From NCBI RefSeq assembly GCF_036226365.1, contig NZ_CP108462.1, positions 6,666,501 to 6,730,500 on the forward strand: a DNA stretch of 64,000 nt, read 5' to 3'. Below are positions 20,331 to 28,939 of this stretch, piece after piece (the first letter of the stretch is position 1; each line of letters begins with the position of its first letter). A program made the position numbers and the translations under genes. The notes beneath the pieces were generated by a model. That model saw only the letters and a program-made list of their open reading frames with translations. It made no database searches and was not told where the DNA came from. The stretch is from Streptomyces sp. NBC_01262. Its GTDB lineage: Bacteria; Actinomycetota; Actinomycetes; Streptomycetales; Streptomycetaceae.

Positions 20331-21519
20331 CCGAGCCGCACGTCCTGCGGGCTCGGGCCTCGATCTCTACCGAGGCGTTGTGATCGGCATCATCAGCGTG
20401 TCCGCAGTGCACGCATACGAAGACGCGCCCGCAGCCTTTGCGGGAGGCCGGGTCTACCTTCCCGCACGCGGCACAAGTCTGCGAGGTATGGAACGGGGCC
20501 ACTACCCGCAACTCGGAGCCGTACATCCCGCATTTGTAGTCCAGTTGACGGCGGCGTTCGCCGGGGGTGTTGTCCAGCAGAGACCGATTCAAGCCGGCCT
20601 TCTGTCTCACCCGTGCGCCAGGCTGGTCAACGGTGCCCTTGGCGCTTGCGGTCAGGCTGTTCACGCGCAGGTCCTCGATGCCGACGAAGCCGTGGTTCTG
20701 GGCAAGGTCGGTGGTGAGTTTGTGTGTGAAATCCTGGCGACGGTTGGCCTGTCGGGTCTTGAGCCTGGCGATCTCGGTGACGGTCTTGCGCAGCCGCTTG
20801 CCGTACCTCCCCCCTCGGTGCTTCTTGGCGTAGGTGACCTGGCGGGCCTTCTTGCGCTCCAGGTGGGTCAGGCGGGCCCGCTCTGTGGGTGAGAGGGTGG
20901 GCGGCATCTGACGCGGGCGGTTTTCGTCGGACACGTACGCGGAGGCGGCGATGCCGAAGTCGACTCCGCAGCCCGGCTTGCCGTTCGGCGGCCCGTCCTC
21001 GCGGCCGCTGTGGACCCCGAACGCGACATGCCAGCCGGTCCCGTCCCGCGACACGGTGGCGTTGCGGATTGTTCCGCCCAGAGCCCGGGATAGCCGGAAC
21101 CGGACCCAACCGAGCTTTGGCAGCCTTACCTCGGCCCACTTGCGGTTGATCTGGCGGACCTCGACGCGCTGCCCCTTGAAAGGGATCGACATCCGGTGGG
21201 AGCGCTTCTTGAACTGCGGGAAGCCCGCCGGATGCCCTGAATCGAAGAAGTTGTCGTAGGCCCGGTCCAGGTGGGTGAGCACCATCTGCCCGCACTCGGA
21301 GGGCAGCTCGGCCAGCCAGTCAACCTCTGCCCTGCCGAGAGCCAGATACCGGCACTGCTCAAGCGCCCTCAAGGTCCGGCCGCGTTGTCGGTATACGAAG
21401 ATCCGTTGTTCCAGGGCGGCGTTCCAGAGAGCCCGCGCGGTGTGTCCCCACCCTGTCAGGATCGCGTCCTGGTCCTGAGTGGGGTACAACCGGTACTTTC
21501 GCCCTAGATCCGCCTTCAT
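20239..21519 (-). CDS. tnpB: TnpB RNA-guided endonuclease (IS200/IS605 OrfB)
   Basis: A full-length 426-residue TnpB, the ancestor type of Cas12. The N-terminal helix-turn-helix-like start is KYRLYPTQDQDAILTGWGHTARALWNAAL. RuvC catalytic residues are all present: Asp in GVDFGIAAS, Glu in FVGIEDLRV and Asp in DADHNASVEIE. The zinc finger has CAACG and CVHCGH pairs. No frameshift or stop is seen, so it should be active if expressed. Such nucleases cut empty donor sites using a guide RNA from their own 3' end and thereby favour retention of the element. No tnpA accompanies it. Confidence 0.93.
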   Translation of the reverse strand: MKADLGRKYRLYPTQDQDAILTGWGHTARALWNAALEQRIFVYRQRGRTLRALEQCRYLALGRAEVDWLAELPSECGQMVLTHLDRAYDNFFDSGHPAGFPQFKKRSHRMSIPFKGQRVEVRQINRKWAEVRLPKLGWVRFRLSRALGGTIRNATVSRDGTGWHVAFGVHSGREDGPPNGKPGCGVDFGIAASAYVSDENRPRQMPPTLSPTERARLTHLERKKARQVTYAKKHRGGRYGKRLRKTVTEIARLKTRQANRRQDFTHKLTTDLAQNHGFVGIEDLRVNSLTASAKGTVDQPGARVRQKAGLNRSLLDNTPGERRRQLDYKCGMYGSELRVVAPFHTSQTCAACGKVDPASRKGCGRVFVCVHCGHADDADHNASVEIEARARRTCGSVINSTRSATRVRVPASGRRRMRETQPATQS

Positions 21520-21588
21520 GTCACAGACCGTAGCTTTCGTTGCGCATTGCTGTCAGGTGATTACGGAAATGGACGCTGGAACGCTCCG

Positions 21589-23088
21589 TCAGGCCAAAGT
21601 GCGCGGCAGCCGCAGGCTCATCAGCGTCGTCAGCACGACCCCCGCCACCTGCACCATCAGCACCACCACCAGCGCGTCCCGCATTCCGTGCCCCGGCGTG
21701 AGCGACAGGAAGAGCGTGCCGAGCGTGGCCACGCCCAGCGCCAGCGAGGTCTGCTGGGTGGTGACCATGACGCCACTGCCGACCCCGGCCCGCTCGGCCG
21801 GCACGCCGGTCAGCACGAACCGCATGAGCAGCGGCAGTTGCAGCCCCTGCCCGAACCCGGCCAGGGCCAGGGCGGGCGCCAGGTCCAGCGTGGACAGCCC
21901 CGACCAGTCCCGGCCCACGGTGAGGGCGAGCAGCACCAGGCCCACGCCCTGCATGACGCCGCCCGTCGTGACGACACGGCTGCCGTACCGGCTGACCAGG
22001 CGCGGCCCGGCCAGCGAGGCCGCGAAGAACGCCGCCGCGAGCGGGGTGAGCGCCAGGCCCGCCTTCACCGGCCCGTAGTGCAGGCCCTCCTGCATCGCGA
22101 CCGCGACCACGAACATGAAGCCGCCGAAGCCGGTGGCGAACGGCAGCACCATCGGCAGCGCCCGCCGCATCCCCGGCAGCTCGAACAGGCTCGGCGGCAC
22201 CAGCGGTGTCCGCCCGGCCCGGTCCGCGCGCCGCTCGACCAGGTAGAAGGCGGCGGCCGCGAGCGGGAAGGCGGTCAGCGACACCCAGGTCCACAGCGGC
22301 CAGCCTGCGGCACGGCCCTCCGTCAGCGGGGCCAGCAGCGTCAGCAGCGACACCGCGAGCAGTACGGTCCCCGGGCCGTCGACCGGCGCCGGATTCGCGG
22401 AGCGGGTCTCGGGCACTGTACGCACCGTGAGGATCAGCCCGGCGACCGCGACCGGCACATTGACCAGGAAGATCGCCCGCCAGTCCGTCCCCGCGATGTC
22501 GGCGGCCACCAGCACCCCGCCCAGGATCTGGCCCGCCACCATCGACAGGCCGGCCGTGGCGCCGAAGAGGCTGATCGCCCTGGCGTGCCGCTTGCCGCTG
22601 GTCGAGGAGTGGATCGTCGCCAGCACCTGCGGCATCATCAGCGCCGCCGCCGCGCCCTGCGCCACCCGCGCCGCGACCAGCGCCCACGCGCTCGGCGCCA
22701 GCCCGCAGGCCAGCGAGGTCAGCCCGAACGCGGCCATCCCGGCGAGGAACAGCCGGCGCCGCCCGAACATGTCGCCCAGCCTTCCGCCGAGCACCAGCAG
22801 GACGGCGTACGCGACCCCGTAACCGGCGACCACCAGTTCCAGGACGGCGGCGGAGGCGTGGAGGTCGGCGGAGATGGTCGGCAGCGCGACATTGACGATG
22901 AAGAAGTCGATGAGCGGCAGCGAGGCCCCGAGCAGCACGGTGAACAGCCCGAGGGCGGACAGTGTCGGGGGCGAGGCCGCCGGGGGTGAGGGCGCGGCAG
23001 GCTTGCCGACTATGCGGGTCACCTCGGGGAGCACCCGGGCGCGGGAACGAAGGCCGGCGGTCTGTTCAATCGATTCGGTCACGACCAC
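21589..23088 (-). CDS. MFS multidrug exporter, DHA2 (EmrB/QacA) type
   Basis: A 499-residue major facilitator protein with 14 predicted helices. Motif A is GGRLGDMFGRRRLFLAG, and the DHA2 start LIDFFIVNVALPTISADLHAS matches drug/proton antiporters. The GTG at 23088 is used because GAGGA lies 8 bases upstream; the next GTG at 23082 is 14 bases from it. A palindrome covers this start. The divergent XRE-type regulator 105 bp away is the likely controller. The gene ends 70 bp before tnpB. Confidence 0.88.
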   Translation of the reverse strand: MVVTESIEQTAGLRSRARVLPEVTRIVGKPAAPSPPAASPPTLSALGLFTVLLGASLPLIDFFIVNVALPTISADLHASAAVLELVVAGYGVAYAVLLVLGGRLGDMFGRRRLFLAGMAAFGLTSLACGLAPSAWALVAARVAQGAAAALMMPQVLATIHSSTSGKRHARAISLFGATAGLSMVAGQILGGVLVAADIAGTDWRAIFLVNVPVAVAGLILTVRTVPETRSANPAPVDGPGTVLLAVSLLTLLAPLTEGRAAGWPLWTWVSLTAFPLAAAAFYLVERRADRAGRTPLVPPSLFELPGMRRALPMVLPFATGFGGFMFVVAVAMQEGLHYGPVKAGLALTPLAAAFFAASLAGPRLVSRYGSRVVTTGGVMQGVGLVLLALTVGRDWSGLSTLDLAPALALAGFGQGLQLPLLMRFVLTGVPAERAGVGSGVMVTTQQTSLALGVATLGTLFLSLTPGHGMRDALVVVLMVQVAGVVLTTLMSLRLPRTLA

Positions 23089-23098
23089 TACAGTGGTC
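23083..23098. promoter_or_regulatory. Inverted repeat covering the start of the MFS exporter gene
   Basis: GACCACTACAGTGGTC has two perfect 7-bp arms around AC. It overlaps the start codon and ribosome site of the exporter and lies in the divergent interval with the XRE-type regulator, so it could be an operator or an mRNA hairpin that hides the start. Confidence 0.45.
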
Positions 23099-23193
23099 CT
23101 CTTCCCAAGGTGGTACCAGAGAGCGTTTATCCAGGTATAAGAACCACCCGCTAATGCCTTGAACGTCCGCAGGCCGTGCGCCACCCTGGAGGT

Positions 23194-24054
23194 ATGACCA
23201 CCACCGCCGCGGCCCGGCAAGAGCTCGCCCACTTCCTGCGCAGCCGCCGCGAACGCATCTCCCCCGAGCAGGTCGGCCTGCCGCCCGGCCGCCGCCGGCG
23301 CACCCCGGGCCTGCGCCGCGAGGAGGTCGCCAACCTCGCCGCCGTCGGTGTCACCTGGTACACCTGGCTCGAACAGGCCCGCGACATTCAGGTCTCCGCC
23401 CAGGTCGCCGACGCCATCGGCCGCGCCCTGCTCCTCGATCCCCATGAGCGCTCCCACCTCTTCGTCCTCGCGGGCGTCCCCGACCCCGCCCCCTTCGCCT
23501 CCTGCCCGGGCATGTCCGACCAGATCCGCGAGGTGCTGGAGCGCCTGGAACCCATCCCCGCCGCCGTCGCCAACAGCCGCTGCGATGTCATCGCCCACAA
23601 CCGCACCTACGGCCGCCTTGTCGACGACCTCGACGCCCTCCCCTTCGAGGACCGCAACGTCATGTGGCTGATCCTCACCCACCCCCTCTGGCGCGAGGCA
23701 CTCCCCGACTGGGAGGAGTCCGCCCGCATCGTCGTCGGCAAATTCCGCTCCGCCATGGCCGAACACCTCGCCGAGCCCACCTGGAAGGCCCTCGTGAAGC
23801 GCCTCCAGCTCGCCTCTCCCGAGTTCTGCGAGTTCTGGGACCGCCACGAGGTCCTCGAACCCGAGGGCCGGGTCAAGCGCTTCATCAACCCCCACGTCGG
23901 CCTGATGTCCTTCGTCCACACCAGCCTCTGGCTCGGCCCCCGCCAGGGTCCCCGGCTGACCACCTACACCCCCGCCGACGACGTGACCCGCGAGCGGCTC
24001 GACCGGCTCTACGAGATCGCACTGGCCCGCGACGCGGCCCCTGTGCCGGCCTGA
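23194..24054 (+). CDS. XRE-type transcriptional regulator with MmyB-like ligand domain
   Basis: A 286-residue regulator. An HTH_31-type helix-turn-helix fills residues 5-75 (LAHFLRSRRERISPEQVGLP; RTPGLRREEVANLAAVGVTWYTWLEQ). The MmyB-like PAS-related domain follows (IPAAVANSRCDVIAHNRTYGRL; NVMWLILTHP). Proteins of this class often sit divergent to an MFS exporter or dehydrogenase gene and control it, as here. The ATG at 23194 gives the usual N-terminus, although GGAGG is only 1-2 bases before it; an upstream GTG at 23176 is the alternative. Confidence 0.9.
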   Translation: MTTTAAARQELAHFLRSRRERISPEQVGLPPGRRRRTPGLRREEVANLAAVGVTWYTWLEQARDIQVSAQVADAIGRALLLDPHERSHLFVLAGVPDPAPFASCPGMSDQIREVLERLEPIPAAVANSRCDVIAHNRTYGRLVDDLDALPFEDRNVMWLILTHPLWREALPDWEESARIVVGKFRSAMAEHLAEPTWKALVKRLQLASPEFCEFWDRHEVLEPEGRVKRFINPHVGLMSFVHTSLWLGPRQGPRLTTYTPADDVTRERLDRLYEIALARDAAPVPA

Positions 24055-24070
24055 GATCCGGCACGGGCGC

Positions 24071-24655
24071 CTACCGCCAGGCGCGCAGCCGCTCCCGGGC
24101 CTCCATCAGGGCGAAGCCGAGCAGATTCAGCCCCCGCCAGCTCGCCGGGTCCGCGGTGCGCTCGTCGTCGGCGGCGAGGCCGATGCCCCAGACGCGGTCG
24201 AGCGGGCTGGCCTCGACGAGCACCCGCGAGCCGGTGCCGAGCAGGTACTCGCGCAGGGCGGTGTCCTGGCCGAACTTGGCGACGTTGCCGTCGACGACCA
24301 GGTCCCAGCGGTGGCGTATCCACGTGTCCTCGTCGAAGCCGCGCACCTGGCGGCCGAGCTTCTTGGCGGCGCCAGGCTGAGGGGCGCCGAGGATGCGGGC
24401 CAGCGCCGCGTCGTCGCCGAAGAGGCGGGCCTTGCCGGCCATCATCCAGTGCTCGGCGGTGGGGTAGGTGACGCCGTCCACCGTGAAGGGGGAGGGCCAC
24501 CACTGGCTCAGGCTGCTCTGGCCGATGGCGCCGTCGCGCTGGGGACGGTGGCCCCAGAAGAACAGGTACTTGGGCCGGGCGCCGCGTTGGGTCAGCCCGG
24601 CGAGCTCCTCGCGGCTGCGCGCCTCTGCGGGCGAGGGTTGCTGAGTCTTCGTCAT
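24071..24655 (-). CDS. NADAR family protein (YbiA-like)
   Basis: A 194-residue stand-alone NADAR domain. Conserved features are FFWGHRP at the start, SQWWPSPFTVDGVTYPTAEHWMMAGKARLFGD, and a C-terminal SRVLVEASPLDRVWGIGL. YbiA members hydrolyse the N-glycosidic bond of early riboflavin intermediates, and other NADAR proteins remove ADP-ribose from guanine in DNA. Which reaction applies is not visible. It converges with the XRE-type regulator and is not obviously in an operon. Confidence 0.9.
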   Translation of the reverse strand: MTKTQQPSPAEARSREELAGLTQRGARPKYLFFWGHRPQRDGAIGQSSLSQWWPSPFTVDGVTYPTAEHWMMAGKARLFGDDAALARILGAPQPGAAKKLGRQVRGFDEDTWIRHRWDLVVDGNVAKFGQDTALREYLLGTGSRVLVEASPLDRVWGIGLAADDERTADPASWRGLNLLGFALMEARERLRAWR

Positions 24656-24723
24656 GTGACAGACCGTAACGCGAGGGTCTGACAGTGGCCTCCGAATTAC
24701 CGCGCGGGCCCTCGCTGCCGCTC

Positions 24724-25143
24724 CTACGGCTCCAGCTTCGTCATGACTCGCTGCAGCACGGCGAGATCGGCCTCGTCCAGCTCCCGCAGGGCCGTCGGCG
24801 GGGTGCCGAGGATGCGTTCGGCCTCCTCCGCCGCCGCGGCGCCCGCGGGCGTGGCCGTCACGATCTTGGAGCGGCGGTCCGTGGGGTGGGGGGTGCGCTC
24901 CACGAGCCCGCGCCTGGCCAGATCGTCCACGACCAGCGTGGTGTACGGGCGGTCGGTCATCAGGTCGGCGGCGAGGTCGCCGAGCTTGATGGGGGAGGCG
25001 GCTATACGCCGGAGGGCCTTGACGCGGAAGAAGCTCATCCCCAGGGCGTCGCAGACCTCGCGGCGGCGGTCGTTGTCGAGCACGAGCGCGCGCATGGCGG
25101 ACCAGACGCGGGTGGGGTCGGCAGGGTCGTTGGGGTCGGTCAT
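24724..25143 (-). CDS. MarR-family transcriptional regulator
   Basis: A 139-residue winged-helix regulator. The HTH is IKLGDLAADLMTDRPYTTLVVDDLARRGLVER, followed by the wing HPTDRRSKIVTATPAG. The ATG overlaps the stop of the upstream MFS exporter gene (ATGA), so the two are co-transcribed and translationally coupled. It likely represses its own operon by binding the inverted repeat upstream of the exporter and releases it when a drug binds. Confidence 0.92.
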   Translation of the reverse strand: MTDPNDPADPTRVWSAMRALVLDNDRRREVCDALGMSFFRVKALRRIAASPIKLGDLAADLMTDRPYTTLVVDDLARRGLVERTPHPTDRRSKIVTATPAGAAAAEEAERILGTPPTALRELDEADLAVLQRVMTKLEP

Positions 25144-26558
25144 GGGGTGGTCGTCACCACGCGCTTCGGGGCCGCCGGTGCGGCCAGCAGCGAGGCGGTC
25201 CGCTCCGCCGTGCCAGCCGCCCAGCGCCCGGTGGTGAGGAGGCCGACGAGCAGGACGACGGCGCCGCAGCCGGCGATGACGCCCCACGCGGTGGTGTGGA
25301 GGCCCGCGGCGATGAGAGCGCCCATGACGGCGACGCCCAGGGACTGGCCGATCTGGCGGCTGGTGGAGGCGACGGCGGCGGCGACACCGGCCTGGGTGCG
25401 GGGCATGCCGGAGACGGCCGTGTTGGTGACGGGGGCGTTGACGAAGCCGAAGCCGATGCCGAACAGGACGTACGCCGTGTACAGGAGCGCGTCGGAGGAG
25501 GCGGCGTCCATCGCCGTGAAGAGCAGGCCGCTGGCGGTCATCGTCGCGCCCGCGAGCACCAGCGACAGGCGCGGGCCCCGGGTGCCGACCAGGCGTCCGG
25601 ACAGCGGGGCGCAGACCAGGGCCATGGCGGCCATCGGCAGCAGGTGCAGGCCCGCGTCGAGGGCGGACATGCCGCGGTCGTCCTGCAGGTAGAGCGTGTT
25701 GAGGAAGAGGAAGCCGCCCAGCGCGGCGAAGGCGCTCACCGCTATCACCGTCGCGCCGCTGAAGGGCGCGCTACGGAAGAAGCGCAGCTCGATCAGGGGC
25801 TCCCGGCGACGCCGTTCGTACGTCAGCAGCCCGGCCAGGGCCACCACCGTGACCGCCACGCAGGCCAGGATCAGCGGCGAGGTCCAGCCCGCCGCCGGAG
25901 CCTCGATGATCGCGTACGTGAGGGAGCCGAGCAGCGCCATCACCAGCAACTGGCCCACGGGGTCCATCCGGCGGGCCTTCGGGGCGCGGGATTCCGGGAC
26001 GAACAGCGCGGTCAGCACCAGGGCGGCCACACCGATCGGGACATTGATCCAGAAGACCGCGCGCCAGTTCGCGTACTCGACGAGGGCGCCGCCGATGATG
26101 GGCCCGGCGGCCATGCTGATCCCGACGACCCCGCCCCAGACGCCGATGGCGCGGGCGCGCTCGCGGGGCTCGGTGAAGGTGTTGGTGATGATCGACATGG
26201 CGACGGGGTTGAGCATCGTGCCGCCGACGGCCTGGAGCATCCGGAAGACGATCAGCCACCGCAGGTCGGGCGCCAGGCTGCACAGCACGGAGGCCACCGT
26301 GAAGACCACCAGGCCGTACTGGAAGACGCGGCGGCGGCCGATCCGGTCGGCGGTGGAACCGGCGAGCATCAGCAGGGAGGCCAGGACGACGGTGTAGGCG
26401 TCGATCGTCCACTGCAGGCCGGAGACGGAGGCGCCCAGGTCGCCGCGGATGGCGGGCAGCGCCACATTGAGGATGGTGGTGTCGAGACTGACCATCAGCA
26501 GGCTCATGCAGCAGATCGCGAGGATGAGCATCCGCCGCCGGGGGCTCGTTTCGGGCAT
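25140..26558 (-). CDS. MFS multidrug exporter, DHA2 type, in operon with MarR regulator
   Basis: A 472-residue 14-helix exporter. It begins MLILAICCMSLLMVSLDTTILNVALPAIRGDL, a DHA2 signature, and motif A is AGSTADRIGRRRVFQ. The PMAAMALVCAPLSGRLVGTRG segment forms the second-half motif. The ATG at 26558 has GAGGT 10 bases upstream; an in-frame ATG at 26618 would start within the operator region. The substrate is unknown. It is the first gene of a two-gene operon with the MarR regulator and lies divergent to dusB. Confidence 0.9.
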   Translation of the reverse strand: MPETSPRRRMLILAICCMSLLMVSLDTTILNVALPAIRGDLGASVSGLQWTIDAYTVVLASLLMLAGSTADRIGRRRVFQYGLVVFTVASVLCSLAPDLRWLIVFRMLQAVGGTMLNPVAMSIITNTFTEPRERARAIGVWGGVVGISMAAGPIIGGALVEYANWRAVFWINVPIGVAALVLTALFVPESRAPKARRMDPVGQLLVMALLGSLTYAIIEAPAAGWTSPLILACVAVTVVALAGLLTYERRRREPLIELRFFRSAPFSGATVIAVSAFAALGGFLFLNTLYLQDDRGMSALDAGLHLLPMAAMALVCAPLSGRLVGTRGPRLSLVLAGATMTASGLLFTAMDAASSDALLYTAYVLFGIGFGFVNAPVTNTAVSGMPRTQAGVAAAVASTSRQIGQSLGVAVMGALIAAGLHTTAWGVIAGCGAVVLLVGLLTTGRWAAGTAERTASLLAAPAAPKRVVTTTP

Positions 26559-26596
26559 GGGTGCTGACCTCGGACCAGTGGGAGTTAGTTGTACGT

Positions 26597-26618
26597 GTGT
26601 AACGGTTTTACCGTACAC
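26597..26618. promoter_or_regulatory. Near-palindromic operator upstream of the MFS-MarR operon
   Basis: GTGTAACGGT and TACCGTACAC, separated by TT, form an inverted repeat with one offset base. It lies in the 97-bp interval between the divergent exporter and dusB starts and is AT-richer than its surroundings. It is the best candidate site for the MarR regulator. Confidence 0.5.
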
Positions 26619-26655
26619 CTAAATCCACTCCCGCGCATACGGGAGAATGGTCCCC

Positions 26656-27816
26656 ATGACGACCGCCCCCGCCACGCCCCTCCAGATCGGCCCGCACTCC
26701 GTGTGGCCGCCGGTCGTCCTGGCCCCGATGGCCGGGATCACCAACGCACCCTTCCGGACGCTCTGCCGGGAGTTCAGTGGCGGCAAGGGGCTGTTCGTCA
26801 GCGAGATGATCACCACCCGGGCGCTGGTCGCGCGCAACGAGAAGACCATGCACCTGATCCACTTCGACGGCACCGAGAAGCCGCGCTCCATCCAGCTCTA
26901 CGGAGTCGACCCGGCCACCGTCGGAGCCGCCGTGCGCATGATCGTGGACGAGGACCTGGCCGACCACATCGACCTCAACTTCGGCTGCCCGGTACCGAAG
27001 GTGACCCGCAAGGGCGGCGGCTCGGCGCTGCCGTACAAGCGGAACCTGCTGCGCTCCATCCTGCGCGAGGCGGTCGGGAACGCCGGTGCGCTGCCGGTCA
27101 CCATCAAGATGCGCAAGGGCATCGACGACGACCACCTCACCTACCTCGACGCCGGCCGGATCGCAGTCGAGGAGGGCGTCACCGCGGTCGCCCTGCACGG
27201 CCGGACGGCCGCTCAGCACTACGGCGGCAACGCCGACTGGGAGGCCATCGCCCGCCTGAAGGAGGCGGTCACGGAGATCCCCGTGCTGGGCAACGGCGAC
27301 ATCTGGTCCGCGCAGGACGCCCTGCGCATGATGCGCGAGACCGGCTGCGACGGTGTCGTGGTGGGGCGCGGCTGCCTGGGGCGGCCGTGGCTGTTCGGCG
27401 ACCTGGTGGCTGCCTTCGAGGAGACGGCCGGCGAATCCGGCATGCGCAAGCAGGCCACGCCGTCGCTGCGCGAGGTCGCGGGCGTCATGCGCAGGCACGC
27501 CGAACTGCTGGGGGAGTGGCTGGAGGACGAGGAGCGGGGCGTCATCGACTTCCGCAAGCACGTCGCCTGGTACACCAAGGGCTTCTCGGTCGGCTCCGAG
27601 ATGCGGCGCAACCTTGCCATGGCCTCCTCCCTCGCCGAGCTCGACGAGCACCTGGCCGGCCTCCACCTCGACCAGACCTGGCCCGACGGCGCCGAGGGCC
27701 CGCGAGGCCGTACGGCCCCCGGCAAGCGGGTCGTCCTGCCGGACGGCTGGCTCGACGACCCGTACGACTGCGCGGTCGCGGGCGCGGACGCCGAGCTGGA
27801 CACCTCCGGCGGTTAG
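26656..27816 (+). CDS. dusB: tRNA-dihydrouridine synthase (DusB family)
   Basis: An FMN enzyme of 386 residues that reduces uridines in tRNA. The TIM-barrel start is VVLAPMAGITNAPFRTLCREFSGG; the catalytic cysteine lies in HIDLNFGCPVPKVTRKGGGSAL; FMN binding uses HGRTAAQHYGG and NGDIWSAQDALRMMRETGCDGVVVGRGCLGRPWLF. The ATG at 26656 is preferred over 26647 because GGGAGA ends at 26646 and leaves a spacing of 9. It converges on the lipoprotein gene with a 17-bp gap and no clear terminator. Confidence 0.94.
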   Translation: MTTAPATPLQIGPHSVWPPVVLAPMAGITNAPFRTLCREFSGGKGLFVSEMITTRALVARNEKTMHLIHFDGTEKPRSIQLYGVDPATVGAAVRMIVDEDLADHIDLNFGCPVPKVTRKGGGSALPYKRNLLRSILREAVGNAGALPVTIKMRKGIDDDHLTYLDAGRIAVEEGVTAVALHGRTAAQHYGGNADWEAIARLKEAVTEIPVLGNGDIWSAQDALRMMRETGCDGVVVGRGCLGRPWLFGDLVAAFEETAGESGMRKQATPSLREVAGVMRRHAELLGEWLEDEERGVIDFRKHVAWYTKGFSVGSEMRRNLAMASSLAELDEHLAGLHLDQTWPDGAEGPRGRTAPGKRVVLPDGWLDDPYDCAVAGADAELDTSGG

Positions 27817-27833
27817 CGAGGTGACCGCAGTGG

Positions 27834-28820
27834 TCAGCCCGCGTACCGGGGCGTTGGGGGTTTCGGAACCGGGCCGAAGCGGCCCATCCAGCGGGCGTAG
27901 ATCCGCTCCCAGGTGCCGTCGGCCCGCAGCCGGTCCAGGACGGCGTTGACGAACCGGACCAGGTCGGTGTTGCGCTTGGCGGTGATGATGCCGTGGGGCT
28001 CGAAGGTGAAGGCCGGTCCGACGATCATGGTCTCCGGGTCCTGCGCCTGGAGCCCCTGAAGGATGTGCTCCGTGGTGGAGACCGCGTCGACCTCGCCCAG
28101 CTGGAGCTGGACCAGGCAGTCGGTCCAGTCGCTCACCCCGACGGGGACGACCTTCGGCCGGGCAGCCTTCAGGGTGGCGATCGAGGTGGTGTCCTTAGCG
28201 GCGCAGACCTTGTGCCCGGCGAGGTCGGCGAGACTGCGGGCGGTCGAACTGCGATTGACCAGCACCCGCTGGCCGTCGTGGAAGTAGTCGGCGCTGAAGG
28301 CCACCTGCTGCTTTCGCTCGCAGGTGATGGTCACCGAGTGGGCGACCAGGTCGACGGTGCCGTCGGCCGCGGCGGTGAGGCGCTGGGCGGAGTTGAGGGT
28401 GCGGAACTCCACCCGGTCCGGGTCGCCGAACAGCGCGCGGGCCATCTCGTGGACGAGATCGATGTCGAAGCCCTTCAGATCCCCGGTCCCCGGATCGCGG
28501 TAGCCCCACAGGTAGCTGTTCTGGTCGACGCCCGCGATCAGCCGCCCGCGCTTCTGGATGCGGGCCATCGTCGATCCCGAGGGCATCGCGGCGCCCGCCG
28601 CGGGCAGCGGGCTCATCGGATGGGGGCTGGCCAGCACATCGCAGCCGGCGGCGGAGGCGGACGCGGCCGCCTCCGAGCCCGCTGAATCCCGCTGGGCGGA
28701 GAGGGCCGGGCTGCCGGACGGGCTCTGCCCGCCGCACCCGGAGAGAAGAAGCAGGCCGGCCAGGGCGAGTGTGCTCCACCGGGCGGCCCGCCCCTTGCGC
28801 TGTGACGGTAACCCTCGCAC
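27834..28820 (-). CDS. Amino-acid-type substrate-binding lipoprotein (SBP family 3) with a TTA codon
   Basis: A 328-residue extracellular binding protein. The signal peptide ends in the lipobox LLSGC near residue 28. The family 3 fold follows (RLIAGVDQNSYLWGYRDPGTGDLKGFDIDLVHEMARALFG; VDLVAHSVTITCERKQQVAFSADYF), as in glutamate/glutamine-binding proteins. No permease or ATPase gene is adjacent, so it is an orphan. The GTG at 28820 has GGAAGGGG 7 bases upstream. Codon 4 is TTA, the rare leucine codon read by bldA tRNA in streptomycetes, so translation may be tied to development. Confidence 0.88.
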   Translation of the reverse strand: MRGLPSQRKGRAARWSTLALAGLLLLSGCGGQSPSGSPALSAQRDSAGSEAAASASAAGCDVLASPHPMSPLPAAGAAMPSGSTMARIQKRGRLIAGVDQNSYLWGYRDPGTGDLKGFDIDLVHEMARALFGDPDRVEFRTLNSAQRLTAAADGTVDLVAHSVTITCERKQQVAFSADYFHDGQRVLVNRSSTARSLADLAGHKVCAAKDTTSIATLKAARPKVVPVGVSDWTDCLVQLQLGEVDAVSTTEHILQGLQAQDPETMIVGPAFTFEPHGIITAKRNTDLVRFVNAVLDRLRADGTWERIYARWMGRFGPVPKPPTPRYAG

Positions 28821-28939
28821 GTGTCGCCCCTTCCGCTGTCGCGATGGCCGGCTCGTCGAGGCTAACGTTTCGTCAGATCGGGCGTCAATAGGATTGTTGA
28901 ACGAAATGCTGGTCGCAGTGCCCCGGGTACCCGGGTCGG

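Larger units (their letters stand above)
20196..21560 (-). mobile_element. IS200/IS605-type element carrying only tnpB
   Basis: The unit consists of tnpB, a short upstream region and a structured 3' end; no tnpA (Y1 transposase) is present, so movement would need TnpA in trans. The right end can form a CCCAAAG/CTTTGGG hairpin (20213-20249), and TCAA on the minus strand at 20199-20196 is a candidate right cleavage site. The left boundary between tnpB (21519) and the exporter stop (21589) could not be fixed; no TTAC-type target was recognised. Borders are approximate. Confidence 0.55.
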
